Below the pieces are notes generated by a model that saw nothing but the letters and a program-made list of their open reading frames with translations, made no database searches and was not told where the DNA came from. Position numbers and translations under genes: made by a program. Positions 34,692 through 42,190 of a stretch of 64,000 bases of DNA are shown here, one piece after another (the first letter of the stretch is position 1; every line of letters starts with the position of its first letter). The stretch comes from Candidatus Epulonipiscium sp. (lineage in GTDB: Bacteria; Bacillota; Clostridia; Lachnospirales; Defluviitaleaceae), in the NCBI GenBank assembly GCA_012519205.1, contig JAAYQR010000023.1, positions 1 to 64,000 on the forward strand. The letters are read 5' to 3'.

Positions 34692-34720
34692 TTGTCTGTT
34701 GTTAACACAAATGCTACAAT
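34692..34720 (+). promoter_or_regulatory. Promoter of the BusR-like regulator
   Basis: TTGTCT (34692-34697) and TACAAT (34715-34720) are 17 nt apart. The spacer includes TGTTAACA, a small palindrome. Confidence 0.6.
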
Positions 34721-34793
34721 TAAATCTAAGTTTTATTAGATGCTTTCAAATACAATATCCAATATAATTAAAGTGAAAATCCGAGGTGAAGAT

Positions 34794-35414
34794 ATGCAAA
34801 GCCGTGCAGGAGTTCCTGTGTATATGAAAATTGCAGTAGATATGGCAGGTAGAATTTATAAAGGAGAATTTTTAGAAGGAAACAAATTAAGGGGTCGCTC
34901 CACTTTAGCAGGGGAATATAATGTATCCCCTGAAACTATAAGAAGGGCTATGAGACTTCTCGAAGATATGGAAGTTGTTACTGTTACCCAAGGAAGTGGC
35001 ATCTATGTAAAATCAAAAGAGAAAGCCTATAGATTTATGGAGCGTTTTAAACAAAAAGAAAGCATTGATGAATTGAAAATTAGTGTAAAAAATCTGTTAG
35101 AACAGAAAAAGAAAATAGAAATTGATATCTTGGATAAATTAAATACCATTATAGAGTATGCCGATAAATTAAAACATAGTAATCTTATTACCCCTATGGA
35201 AATTGTTATTCCTTTTGATTCTCATACCATAGGTAAAAATATTTATGATACAAAGTTTTGGCAAAATACAGGAGCAACCATAGTAGGAATAAAAAGAGGG
35301 CAGGAACTTATAGTCTCCCCAGGACCCTATACTGAATTCCAACAGGGTGATATACTTATAATAGTCGGGGACCCCTACGTTAGAAATCGAACCAAGGAGT
35401 TTTTATCCGAATGA
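34794..35414 (+). CDS. busR: GntR-type HTH regulator with C-terminal RCK_C (TrkA-C) domain, BusR-like
   Basis: 206 aa. Winged helix of GntR type (about 5-75, STLAGEYNVSPETIRRAMRLLEDM contains the recognition helix), a coiled coil (about 80-120) and an RCK_C domain (about 130-205, ending in QQGDILIIVGDP). This order is that of BusR, a c-di-AMP-dependent repressor of osmolyte importers in streptococci and lactococci. It directly precedes an OpuC-type importer, which supports the same role. ATG at 34794 has GAGGTG upstream; an in-frame ATG 18 codons earlier lacks a site. Confidence 0.85.
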   Translation: MQSRAGVPVYMKIAVDMAGRIYKGEFLEGNKLRGRSTLAGEYNVSPETIRRAMRLLEDMEVVTVTQGSGIYVKSKEKAYRFMERFKQKESIDELKISVKNLLEQKKKIEIDILDKLNTIIEYADKLKHSNLITPMEIVIPFDSHTIGKNIYDTKFWQNTGATIVGIKRGQELIVSPGPYTEFQQGDILIIVGDPYVRNRTKEFLSE

Positions 35415-35442
35415 TTTACAAATTCATATATTAAAATCTCCC

Positions 35443-35473
35443 AACCTAATAGAAAATCTCTATTAGGTTTTTT
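35443..35473 (+). terminator. Terminator of the BusR-like gene
   Basis: AACCTAATAGA and TCTATTAGGTT form an 11-bp perfect stem followed by TTTT. It separates regulator and importer transcripts. Confidence 0.9.
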
Positions 35474-35481
35474 ATTGTGAT

Positions 35482-35531
35482 TTGACACCTGACAACTTTG
35501 GTGTTAGTATAGGTTGTTGGTTGGCAAAGTT
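35482..35531 (+). promoter_or_regulatory. Promoter and candidate operator of the OpuC-type operon
   Basis: TTGACA (35482-35487) and TAGTAT (35505-35510) are 17 nt apart. Two inverted repeats overlap it: TGACACC (35483-35489) with GGTGTTA (35500-35506), and AACTTTG (35494-35500) with CAAAGTT (35525-35531). These are candidate sites for the BusR-like protein, which in known cases binds paired half-sites. Confidence 0.6.
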
Positions 35532-35561
35532 ATCATAAAAATAAAGATAGGAGGATTGAAT

Positions 35562-36683
35562 ATGATTGTTTATGAAAATGTCACTAAAAGATATGATGAT
35601 ATAACTATTGTGGATAACCTTAACTTAACTATAAATAATGGAGAGTTTGTTGTTCTCATCGGCCCTTCCGGTTGTGGTAAAACTACAACTCTAAAAATGA
35701 TTAACAGATTAATAAAGACAAATGAGGGAAACATTTATATCGATGAACAAAATATTATGGAAATGAATGCCGTTGAACTCCGTAGAAAAATAGGTTATGT
35801 CATTCAACAAATTGGCCTTTTCCCTAATATGACCATAGAAGAAAATATATCCGTTGTTCCAAAACTATTAAAGTGGAGCAAAGAAAAATGTAATAAAAGA
35901 GTTCATGAACTTCTAGAAATGGTTGATTTACCCTATGATGAGAATGCTAAAAAATACCCTAACGAGTTAAGCGGGGGGCAACAACAAAGAATCGGTGTCT
36001 TAAGAGCATTGGCTGCAGAACCCCCCATCATTTTAATGGATGAACCCTTTGGGGCTTTGGATCCAGTAACAAGGGATGGTCTTCAAGATGAATTGAAAAC
36101 TTTACAAAAGAAATTAAATAAAACTATTATTTTTGTAACTCATGATATGGATGAAGCTGTTAAGATGGCAGATAAGATTGTCTTTATGTCTAAAGGTAAA
36201 ATCTTACAAGCTGCCACTCCTGAAGAAATGCTTAATAAACCTGCCGACCCAATTATCAGTGACTTTATGGGAAGATTGTCTTATTCCCGTAGTGGCAGTG
36301 ATTTAACCTGTGCAGATGTTATGAAAACCAGAGTTTTAACCCTCCCTGAAACTAAAAAAACCCTAGAATGCATTGAACATATGAAGCAAAAAGAACTTGA
36401 TTCAGCCATAATAATCGATAATAATGATAAATTCAAGGGAATTGTCACTATAGAATATATAAGAGATCATGGAAATCCCGGTGAAATGATATCTAAATTA
36501 GTTAATTCTAAAGTTCCTACAGTTACTTTAAATACCAATGCAAAGGAAGCCTTTGATTTGTTAATTGAAACTAAGGCTAGTTATCTGGTTGTTTTAAATA
36601 GAAACAAAACAATAGCAGGTATTATAACAAAAACCAGTATGACCAAGTCCCTAGCAAGTGTAGTTTGGGGTGAAGCAAATTGA
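35562..36683 (+). CDS. opuCA: Glycine betaine/carnitine/choline ABC transporter, ATP-binding protein with CBS domains
   Basis: 373 aa. ABC ATPase with Walker A GPSGCGKTT (about residue 37), signature LSGGQQQR, Walker B IILMDEPFGALD and switch VTHDMDEA, followed by tandem CBS domains (about 255-370). CBS domains in OpuA/OpuC ATPases act as ionic-strength or c-di-AMP sensors, another link to the upstream regulator. ATG at 35562 has AGGAGG 7 nt upstream. First gene of opuCA-CB-CD-CC. Confidence 0.93.
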   Translation: MIVYENVTKRYDDITIVDNLNLTINNGEFVVLIGPSGCGKTTTLKMINRLIKTNEGNIYIDEQNIMEMNAVELRRKIGYVIQQIGLFPNMTIEENISVVPKLLKWSKEKCNKRVHELLEMVDLPYDENAKKYPNELSGGQQQRIGVLRALAAEPPIILMDEPFGALDPVTRDGLQDELKTLQKKLNKTIIFVTHDMDEAVKMADKIVFMSKGKILQAATPEEMLNKPADPIISDFMGRLSYSRSGSDLTCADVMKTRVLTLPETKKTLECIEHMKQKELDSAIIIDNNDKFKGIVTIEYIRDHGNPGEMISKLVNSKVPTVTLNTNAKEAFDLLIETKASYLVVLNRNKTIAGIITKTSMTKSLASVVWGEAN

Positions 36684-37324
36684 AGATGATTATAACCTTT
36701 CTAGAAAGATATGGAGATATGCTCATTAAATCAATACTTATTCATTTACAATATGTTTTTATCTCAGTAAGTATAGGATTTGTCGTTGCTTTATTTCTCG
36801 GAATATTATTATCTAGAGCACCTAAGGTTTCAAAAATAGTAATTCCCTTAATAGGGGTTTTTCAAACGATTCCCGGGTTGGTTTTTATCGGCGTGCTTTT
36901 TATATACCTAGGAATGAAACCTCTAACCGTTATCACAGCACTTTCTATATATGCCCTGTTTCCCATCCTTAAAAACACCTATACAGGTATTGTTAATGTT
37001 GATAAAAACCTGAAAGAAGCAGCTCGGGGCTGTGGGATGACCAAAATGCAAATTTTATTCAAAGTGGAGCTGCCCCTAGCAATGGGTTCGATATTTAACG
37101 GTTTAAGAATGTCTACCATATATACGGTAAGCTGGGCCGTATTGGCTGCCATGATTGGTCTTGGAGGATTGGGAGAATTCGTATATCGTGGAATTGAAAC
37201 CAATAATCAAACCTTAATTATTGGTGGTGCCCTACCCTCTGCTATTCTAGCGATGGTTCTTGGATATATTATAGATACTGTTCATAAAAAAATAACCCCA
37301 CGGGGTCTGCAAGGGAGGATGTAG
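36680..37324 (+). CDS. opuCB: Glycine betaine/carnitine/choline ABC transporter, permease
   Basis: 214 aa permease with five to six membrane helices and the EAA loop DKNLKEAARGCGMTKMQILFKVELPLAMG. Start is TTG at 36680, overlapping the opuCA stop as TTGA with GGGGTG 7 nt upstream; ATG at 36686 is the alternative. Pairs with the next permease gene. Confidence 0.9.
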   Translation: MKMIITFLERYGDMLIKSILIHLQYVFISVSIGFVVALFLGILLSRAPKVSKIVIPLIGVFQTIPGLVFIGVLFIYLGMKPLTVITALSIYALFPILKNTYTGIVNVDKNLKEAARGCGMTKMQILFKVELPLAMGSIFNGLRMSTIYTVSWAVLAAMIGLGGLGEFVYRGIETNNQTLIIGGALPSAILAMVLGYIIDTVHKKITPRGLQGRM

Positions 37325-37325
37325 T

Positions 37326-37925
37326 ATGGAAATATCAAGAGTATTTGAACATTTGTACTTGGTAGCTATTGCTTCATCTATAACAACCTTATTCGGATTA
37401 ATTCTTGGGGTTTTATGTCATATTTTTAAACCTACTAAAAAAGTTATTCTTTGGATAGTGGATGTGTTGCAGACTCTTCCAGTTTTAGCCCTACTTGGCT
37501 TAATAATGATTGTTTTTGGTGCCACAAGTACCACTGTAATAGTAGGACTTGTGCTTTATTCCTTGCTCCCCATTGTTAGAAATACCTATGTAGGTCTAGA
37601 AGATATCGAGCCTGGAATAAAAGAAGCAGCCAAAGGGATGGGAATGACCAAAATCCAAAGATTGTTCAAAATCGAGTTGCCCTTAGCCTTTCCTATGATT
37701 TTTACGGGAATAAGAATTGCTGTAGTCACGTCTATCGGTACTGCTGTATTTGGTGCAATCGTAGGTGGTGGTGGCTTAGGATCAACTATAAATAGAGCTA
37801 TCCTTATTCAGGATATGACTACTTTAATGGAAGCAACCATAGCCCTTATGCTTATGGCAATTCTTTTTGATCTTGGTATGGGGTATATGGAAAGCCGATT
37901 AAAAACTCGACAATTCAAAAATTAA
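37326..37925 (+). CDS. opuCD: Glycine betaine/carnitine/choline ABC transporter, second permease
   Basis: 199 aa permease paralogous to the preceding one, with EAA loop EPGIKEAAKGMGMTKIQRLFKIELPLAFP. GGGAGG lies 7 nt before the ATG, inside the end of the previous gene. Encoded before the binding protein here, so the gene order is CA-CB-CD-CC. Confidence 0.9.
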   Translation: MEISRVFEHLYLVAIASSITTLFGLILGVLCHIFKPTKKVILWIVDVLQTLPVLALLGLIMIVFGATSTTVIVGLVLYSLLPIVRNTYVGLEDIEPGIKEAAKGMGMTKIQRLFKIELPLAFPMIFTGIRIAVVTSIGTAVFGAIVGGGGLGSTINRAILIQDMTTLMEATIALMLMAILFDLGMGYMESRLKTRQFKN

Positions 37926-37937
37926 AAGGAGATTAAC

Positions 37938-38864
37938 ATGTTTAAATTCAAAAGAATGATTTCTGCTTTAATAATTATGTCTATACTTATGGCATCATCT
38001 ACAGCGTGCAATTCTAGAGGGGACTCTAAAAATGAAATAATATTGCTTAGGGGGTATTTTTCTGAAATTGAAATTTTGATACAAATGGCAGGTATATTAA
38101 TAGAAGAAAACACCGATTTAAAGGTTATCTTCCATGATTCCATGCAAACTATTCCAGCTTCAAAAGCTAATCGAGCGGGGGAAGTCGATCTCTTTGTATC
38201 TTATGATGGTACCCATCTTACAACCTTAATGGGCCGTGATACAAAAGATGTGCCGGAGGATGAAGAGCTTTTTGAATGGGTAAGAAAAGAAGGCGCTAAA
38301 GAATTAGGCCTTACATTAACTGATAAATTTGGATTTGAAAACACCTATGCCATAGCCCTTAAGAAGGAATTTACTGAGGAAAACAATATTGAAACTATCA
38401 GTGACTTAGTACCTTTTTCAAAAGACTTGGTATTTGGTGCTGAACATGAATTTTTCGATGATGAAGCCTCCATGCGTTTTAATCCGTTTAATGAATACTA
38501 TAATACCCAATGGGCTGATAGTAAATCCATCGATATCGGTCTTAAATATGCTGCAATAGACAATGGTAATATTGATGTAACGATAGCTTTTTCAACGGAT
38601 GGTTTAAATAGAAAGTCTGGTTTAAAGACTCTTATTGATGATAAATCCTTCTTCCCGCAATATTACGGGGCCTTTCAAATAAGAGATTCTTTATTCGAAG
38701 AATATGCCGAAACCGCACCGAATCTAGAGAAGGTATTAAATAGCTTGGCCGGTCTTATAGATAATGAAACGATGACCGAAATGAATTATCAGGTAGATGC
38801 AGAAGGTCGCAACCCCACTGATGTTGCTAAAGAATTTTTAGTAGAAAATGGCTTGTCTAAATAA
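37938..38864 (+). CDS. opuCC: Glycine betaine/carnitine/choline-binding lipoprotein
   Basis: 308 aa OpuAC-type binding protein. A signal peptide ends in a lipobox near residue 24 (STAC). Aromatic residues that could cage a quaternary amine include those in VSYDGTHL, NEYYNTQW and FFPQYYGAF. AAAGGAG lies about 8 nt before the ATG. Last gene of the operon; no strong terminator follows. Confidence 0.9.
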   Translation: MFKFKRMISALIIMSILMASSTACNSRGDSKNEIILLRGYFSEIEILIQMAGILIEENTDLKVIFHDSMQTIPASKANRAGEVDLFVSYDGTHLTTLMGRDTKDVPEDEELFEWVRKEGAKELGLTLTDKFGFENTYAIALKKEFTEENNIETISDLVPFSKDLVFGAEHEFFDDEASMRFNPFNEYYNTQWADSKSIDIGLKYAAIDNGNIDVTIAFSTDGLNRKSGLKTLIDDKSFFPQYYGAFQIRDSLFEEYAETAPNLEKVLNSLAGLIDNETMTEMNYQVDAEGRNPTDVAKEFLVENGLSK

Positions 38865-38889
38865 TAGCATAAGAAAAACTTTTGCAATT

Positions 38890-39321
38890 TCATTTTTTGA
38901 GTTTTAAAAGTTCGCTAAAGAGTCCCGAATTAATAGGTTCATCAGCCTCCTTCTTTTGTTTTTTCAAATAACTTGATACTTCTCTTTTTGAAAGGCTACT
39001 CTTCTCATTTTTCTTTCTTTTATTAAATGAGGAGAGTTTTTCTCTATATCCACAGATACATACAAATATCTGTCCCTCCCCTTCCCCACGAAGTTCCATC
39101 CTTTTGTGACAATTTGGGCATCTAGCATTGGTCTTTTTTGCAATGCCTTTACGATATCCACATTCTCTATCTTGGCAAACATACATCCTGCCCTTTTTAC
39201 CATTGACTTCTAGCATATACTTTCCACATTCTGGACATCTAGTTCCTGTGATATTATCATGTCTAAATTTTACTTCACTATTTTTTATTTCACTGACAAT
39301 CTCCTTGGTATACCCTTTCAT
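38890..39321 (-). CDS. topB: C-terminal zinc-ribbon part of DNA topoisomerase III (separated by an in-frame amber codon)
   Basis: 143 aa piece with two to three zinc ribbons (CPECGKYM ... CQDREC; CPNCHKRM ... CICGYRE) and a lysine-rich tail, as at the C-terminus of clostridial TopB. It is in the same frame as the upstream 577-aa part; only TAG at 39337-39339 and five sense codons separate them. It lacks a good ribosome binding site of its own, so it is probably not a free gene. Confidence 0.75.
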   Translation of the reverse strand: MKGYTKEIVSEIKNSEVKFRHDNITGTRCPECGKYMLEVNGKKGRMYVCQDRECGYRKGIAKKTNARCPNCHKRMELRGEGEGQIFVCICGYREKLSSFNKRKKNEKSSLSKREVSSYLKKQKKEADEPINSGLFSELLKLKK

Positions 39322-39336
39322 TTCATTAACAAACTG

Positions 39337-41070
39337 CTACTTTGAAAGATTCCCCTTAGAGATATCATTTAATTTTTGTTCCCATTGTGCCGTTAGCTTG
39401 GGGGATTTCAAATCCTTCGGAGCCAAATCTAGAAGCTGTTTGCCTTTAGAGGTTATATAGATATCTTTTCCTCTTTTCTCAATTAAGAAACCACCGTATA
39501 ACTTTTCTATAATATCGGCTCTGGTGGCTACTGTACCAAGACCCCCCGTTTCTCCTATGGTCTTTATTAAGTCCTTGTTTTTGCTATCCATATACCTTAC
39601 AGGATTTTCCATGGCTTGTAGTAGGGTGCCTTCATTAAAATATGCTGGGGCCTTAGTTTGTCCTGTGGTTTCTAGTATAGAAGATAACTTTAGGATGGCC
39701 CCTCGTTCTATATTAGGAAGGACTTGTTCTTCTATATTTTCATTATCTTCCTCTTCTTGATAATGGTATACTGCCTTCCATCCTTCCTTTATGACTACTT
39801 TTCCCTTTACTATAAATACCCCATTCCCTGCTTTTGCCTTTATAAGAGTTTGTTCATATTCAAAGGGAGGAAATAACACTGCTAAAAACCGTTTTACCAC
39901 CAAATCATATATTTTTCTTTCATTTTCAGATAAAGCATTCAAAGACGCCCTTTGTTCTGTTGGGATAATGGCATGGTGATCGGAAACCTTATTATCATCC
40001 ACAAAGGATGGATTTCCTTTGATTGTAGTCTTTAGAATCTGGTTTGTAAGTTTATTGTAAGCTCCCACAGTACAGGCCTGAACTCTATCCCTTAGTGTCT
40101 CTACTATGTCCTTGGATATATATTTAGAATCTGTCCTAGGGTAAGTTAAAACCTTATGATTTTCATACAATCTCTGCATGATGGATAAAGTTTCTTTTGC
40201 AGAATAGCCAAAAATCCTATTAGCATCCCTTTGAAGCTCCGTCAAATCATAAAGCCCTGGGGGGTAACTTTTCTTATAAGCTTTTTTAACTTCTATCACT
40301 TTTGCACTTTTATCTTTAATTGATTGTATGACATTATCCCTGTAGTTTTTATCAAAGGTACTAGTGCTATTTGTTTTATCATCTTGCCATAGGAACTTTA
40401 TGCCATGAGCCTGTGCGCTGATTCCGTAATAAGTTTTTGGCTTAAAGCTTTTTATTTCCTCTTCCCTTTGTGCAATCATGGCTAAGGTAGGGGTCTGTAC
40501 TCTTCCACAGGAGAGTTGGGCATTGTGTTTACAGGTTAGCGCACGGGTGGCATTAATGCCTACAATCCAGTCCCCTTCTGCTCTGGCTATGGCAGAAGCA
40601 TAAAGATTATCATAAAATTTCCCATCCTTTAGTTTATTAAATCCTTCTTTTATTGCCTTATCAGTAACCGAGGAAATCCATAACCTTTTTATTGGCTTTT
40701 TAATATATACCTTTTCGATAATCCATCTGGCAACCAATTCCCCTTCTCTTCCAGCATCTGTTGCTATTATGATTTCTTCCACATCTTTTCTTTCCATCTG
40801 TTCTTTTACAGCATAAAACTGTTTGGATGTTTTTTTGATAATTTCTAGCTTTAATCTAGAAGGCAGAAGGGGCAAATCTTCCATATTCCATGACTGATAC
40901 TTATTATCATACTTTTCTGGTTCCGCCAAGGTAACCAAATGGCCTAGAGCCCAGGTAACAATATATTTATTTCCTTCTAGTGCACCATTTATCTTTTTAG
41001 AACAATTAAGGACTCTTGCTAAGTCCCTGCCTACGGAAGGCTTTTCTGCTAATACTAATGTTTTTCCCAT
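39337..41070 (-). CDS. topB: DNA topoisomerase III, main catalytic part
   Basis: 577 aa up to an in-frame TAG. TOPRIM domain (VLAEKPSVGRDLARVL at the start, ATDAGREGEL with the metal-binding DxD-type region) and the type IA core with active-site tyrosine in LTYPRTDSKY (about residue 310). Complete TopB proteins continue into zinc ribbons, found here just after the TAG. ATG at 41068-41070 has AGAGGA 8 nt upstream; an in-frame extension to 41151 runs into repeats and is unlikely. The core domains look complete. Confidence 0.88.
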   Translation of the reverse strand: MGKTLVLAEKPSVGRDLARVLNCSKKINGALEGNKYIVTWALGHLVTLAEPEKYDNKYQSWNMEDLPLLPSRLKLEIIKKTSKQFYAVKEQMERKDVEEIIIATDAGREGELVARWIIEKVYIKKPIKRLWISSVTDKAIKEGFNKLKDGKFYDNLYASAIARAEGDWIVGINATRALTCKHNAQLSCGRVQTPTLAMIAQREEEIKSFKPKTYYGISAQAHGIKFLWQDDKTNSTSTFDKNYRDNVIQSIKDKSAKVIEVKKAYKKSYPPGLYDLTELQRDANRIFGYSAKETLSIMQRLYENHKVLTYPRTDSKYISKDIVETLRDRVQACTVGAYNKLTNQILKTTIKGNPSFVDDNKVSDHHAIIPTEQRASLNALSENERKIYDLVVKRFLAVLFPPFEYEQTLIKAKAGNGVFIVKGKVVIKEGWKAVYHYQEEEDNENIEEQVLPNIERGAILKLSSILETTGQTKAPAYFNEGTLLQAMENPVRYMDSKNKDLIKTIGETGGLGTVATRADIIEKLYGGFLIEKRGKDIYITSKGKQLLDLAPKDLKSPKLTAQWEQKLNDISKGNLSK

Positions 41071-41125
41071 ATGTCCAATCCTCTCAAAATCATTTCGTCT
41101 TAATAGTAGCATACTATAACTCCTG

Positions 41126-41192
41126 TACCATTGGGTACCATTGGGTACCATTGGGGACGGTTCTTTTTTACCATTGGGGACGGTTCTTTTTG
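41126..41192 (+). repeat. Tandem direct repeats upstream of topB
   Basis: TACCATTGGG occurs three times in tandem (41126-41155) and again at 41169-41178. The 23-bp unit starting TACCATTGGGGACGGTTCTT is present twice in direct succession (41146-41168 and 41169-41191). The second copy merges into the left end of the transposase element. Confidence 0.9.
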
Positions 41193-42096
41193 ATTTGTCT
41201 TTGATTTATTTAGACTTTTAGACTTTAACCTCATATTTTATTTACCATCTCTCTGGTTTAAAGCTTGCACCACATTATAAGATATTTCTAGAAGATTAGC
41301 AACTTTCCTTAAGGATAACTTGCTTCCTTTTATTAGTCTTATGATAAGTTCCTTCATATACATATTATTGGCCTTTATCTGTCTTAAATCAATGATTCCT
41401 TTTTCATTACAGTATTTAGAAATAATGTATTGTGCATTTTCAAGTCTATACTGTTCGAGGTCTTCTATAATTTCCAAATATTCATCTCCATCTGATTTCA
41501 AGTGAAATTTGGCAAGTTCTTTGATATCATAGTTAAAATAACTAAGTATCAATTTCATCTGCCTAGATTTGTTTACACTTTCTTCATTAAGATAATTTTT
41601 ATAACTACTCCACTTATAATCGCCTACTTCTTTTACTATCTTTGCTTTAACTGGATTATTATGAACATATCTCACTACTTGAAGCAAATATTTCTCTGTT
41701 TCAATAGGTTCACTCTTAAAACGATCTTGAAACACATGCCCCGTATTCTTTCCTTTTTGATTATATTTCATTGCAAATTTGATATTAATCTTCTTTATTG
41801 CTAATGACATTTCTTTAATTCTTGATTTCAATACTATATGTACATGATTATCCATAATGCACCATGCTACTGTTTCTATTAAATGATCTTCTTCTTGTTC
41901 TTTAAGCATGTTTAAAAATTCTGTTTTATATACTTCACTAGAAAAAATCCAACTTCTATTGTTTCCGCGCATTATAATATGATAATATCCTGTACTGCTT
42001 TCTTTTCTTGCCTCTCTTGGCATAAAATCACCTCCTGTCAAATTATTGACAAAAGGTATAATTTAATACACAAAATAATCAAAAAGAACCGTCCCC
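41176..42096 (-). mobile_element. REP-type (Y1) transposase element with 20-bp inverted ends
   Basis: A 20-bp perfect inverted repeat, GGGGACGGTTCTTTTTGATT at 41176-41195 and its reverse complement at 42077-42096, brackets a Y1 transposase gene. The ends carry the GGGGACGGTTC core often seen beside such transposases in Firmicutes. Y1 elements do not make target duplications, and none is evident. Confidence 0.7.
41238..42023 (-). CDS. REP-associated tyrosine (Y1) transposase
   Basis: 261 aa. HUH motif in MDNHVHIVL (HxH pair) near residue 65 and the downstream YLLQVVRYVHNNP segment that carries the catalytic tyrosine, both typical of RAYT/IS200-like proteins. A C-terminal helical extension (about 195-261) ends in a helix-turn-helix-like LSLRKVANLLEISYNVV. 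ATG at 42021-42023 has GGAGGTGAT upstream. The frame is intact, so it may be active or domesticated. Confidence 0.88.
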   Translation of the reverse strand: MPREARKESSTGYYHIIMRGNNRSWIFSSEVYKTEFLNMLKEQEEDHLIETVAWCIMDNHVHIVLKSRIKEMSLAIKKINIKFAMKYNQKGKNTGHVFQDRFKSEPIETEKYLLQVVRYVHNNPVKAKIVKEVGDYKWSSYKNYLNEESVNKSRQMKLILSYFNYDIKELAKFHLKSDGDEYLEIIEDLEQYRLENAQYIISKYCNEKGIIDLRQIKANNMYMKELIIRLIKGSKLSLRKVANLLEISYNVVQALNQRDGK

Positions 42097-42109
42097 GATG
42101 ACTAATATT

Positions 42110-42185
42110 AAAATAGGCTCTTTGTCAATAGTTGGAGTAAGATTACAATCAATCCTACCCCAACTATTGACAAAGAGCCTATTTT
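42110..42185. repeat. Long inverted repeat between tkt and the transposase element
   Basis: AAAATAGGCTCTTTG... (42110-42135) and its perfect 26-bp reverse complement (42160-42185) are separated by 24 nt that can pair further (GTAAGATT with AATCCTAC). T tracts follow on both strands. It can end tkt transcription, but the GGCTCTTTGTCAATAGTTGG arms also look like the abutted ends of an insertion sequence or a small MITE. Confidence 0.8.
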
Positions 42186-42190
42186 TTTAT

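Noticed and set aside
41101-41155. CRISPR-like array from the tandem TACCATTGGG repeats
   Set aside because: The units are 10 and 23 bp, directly adjacent and without unique spacers; no cas gene is present.
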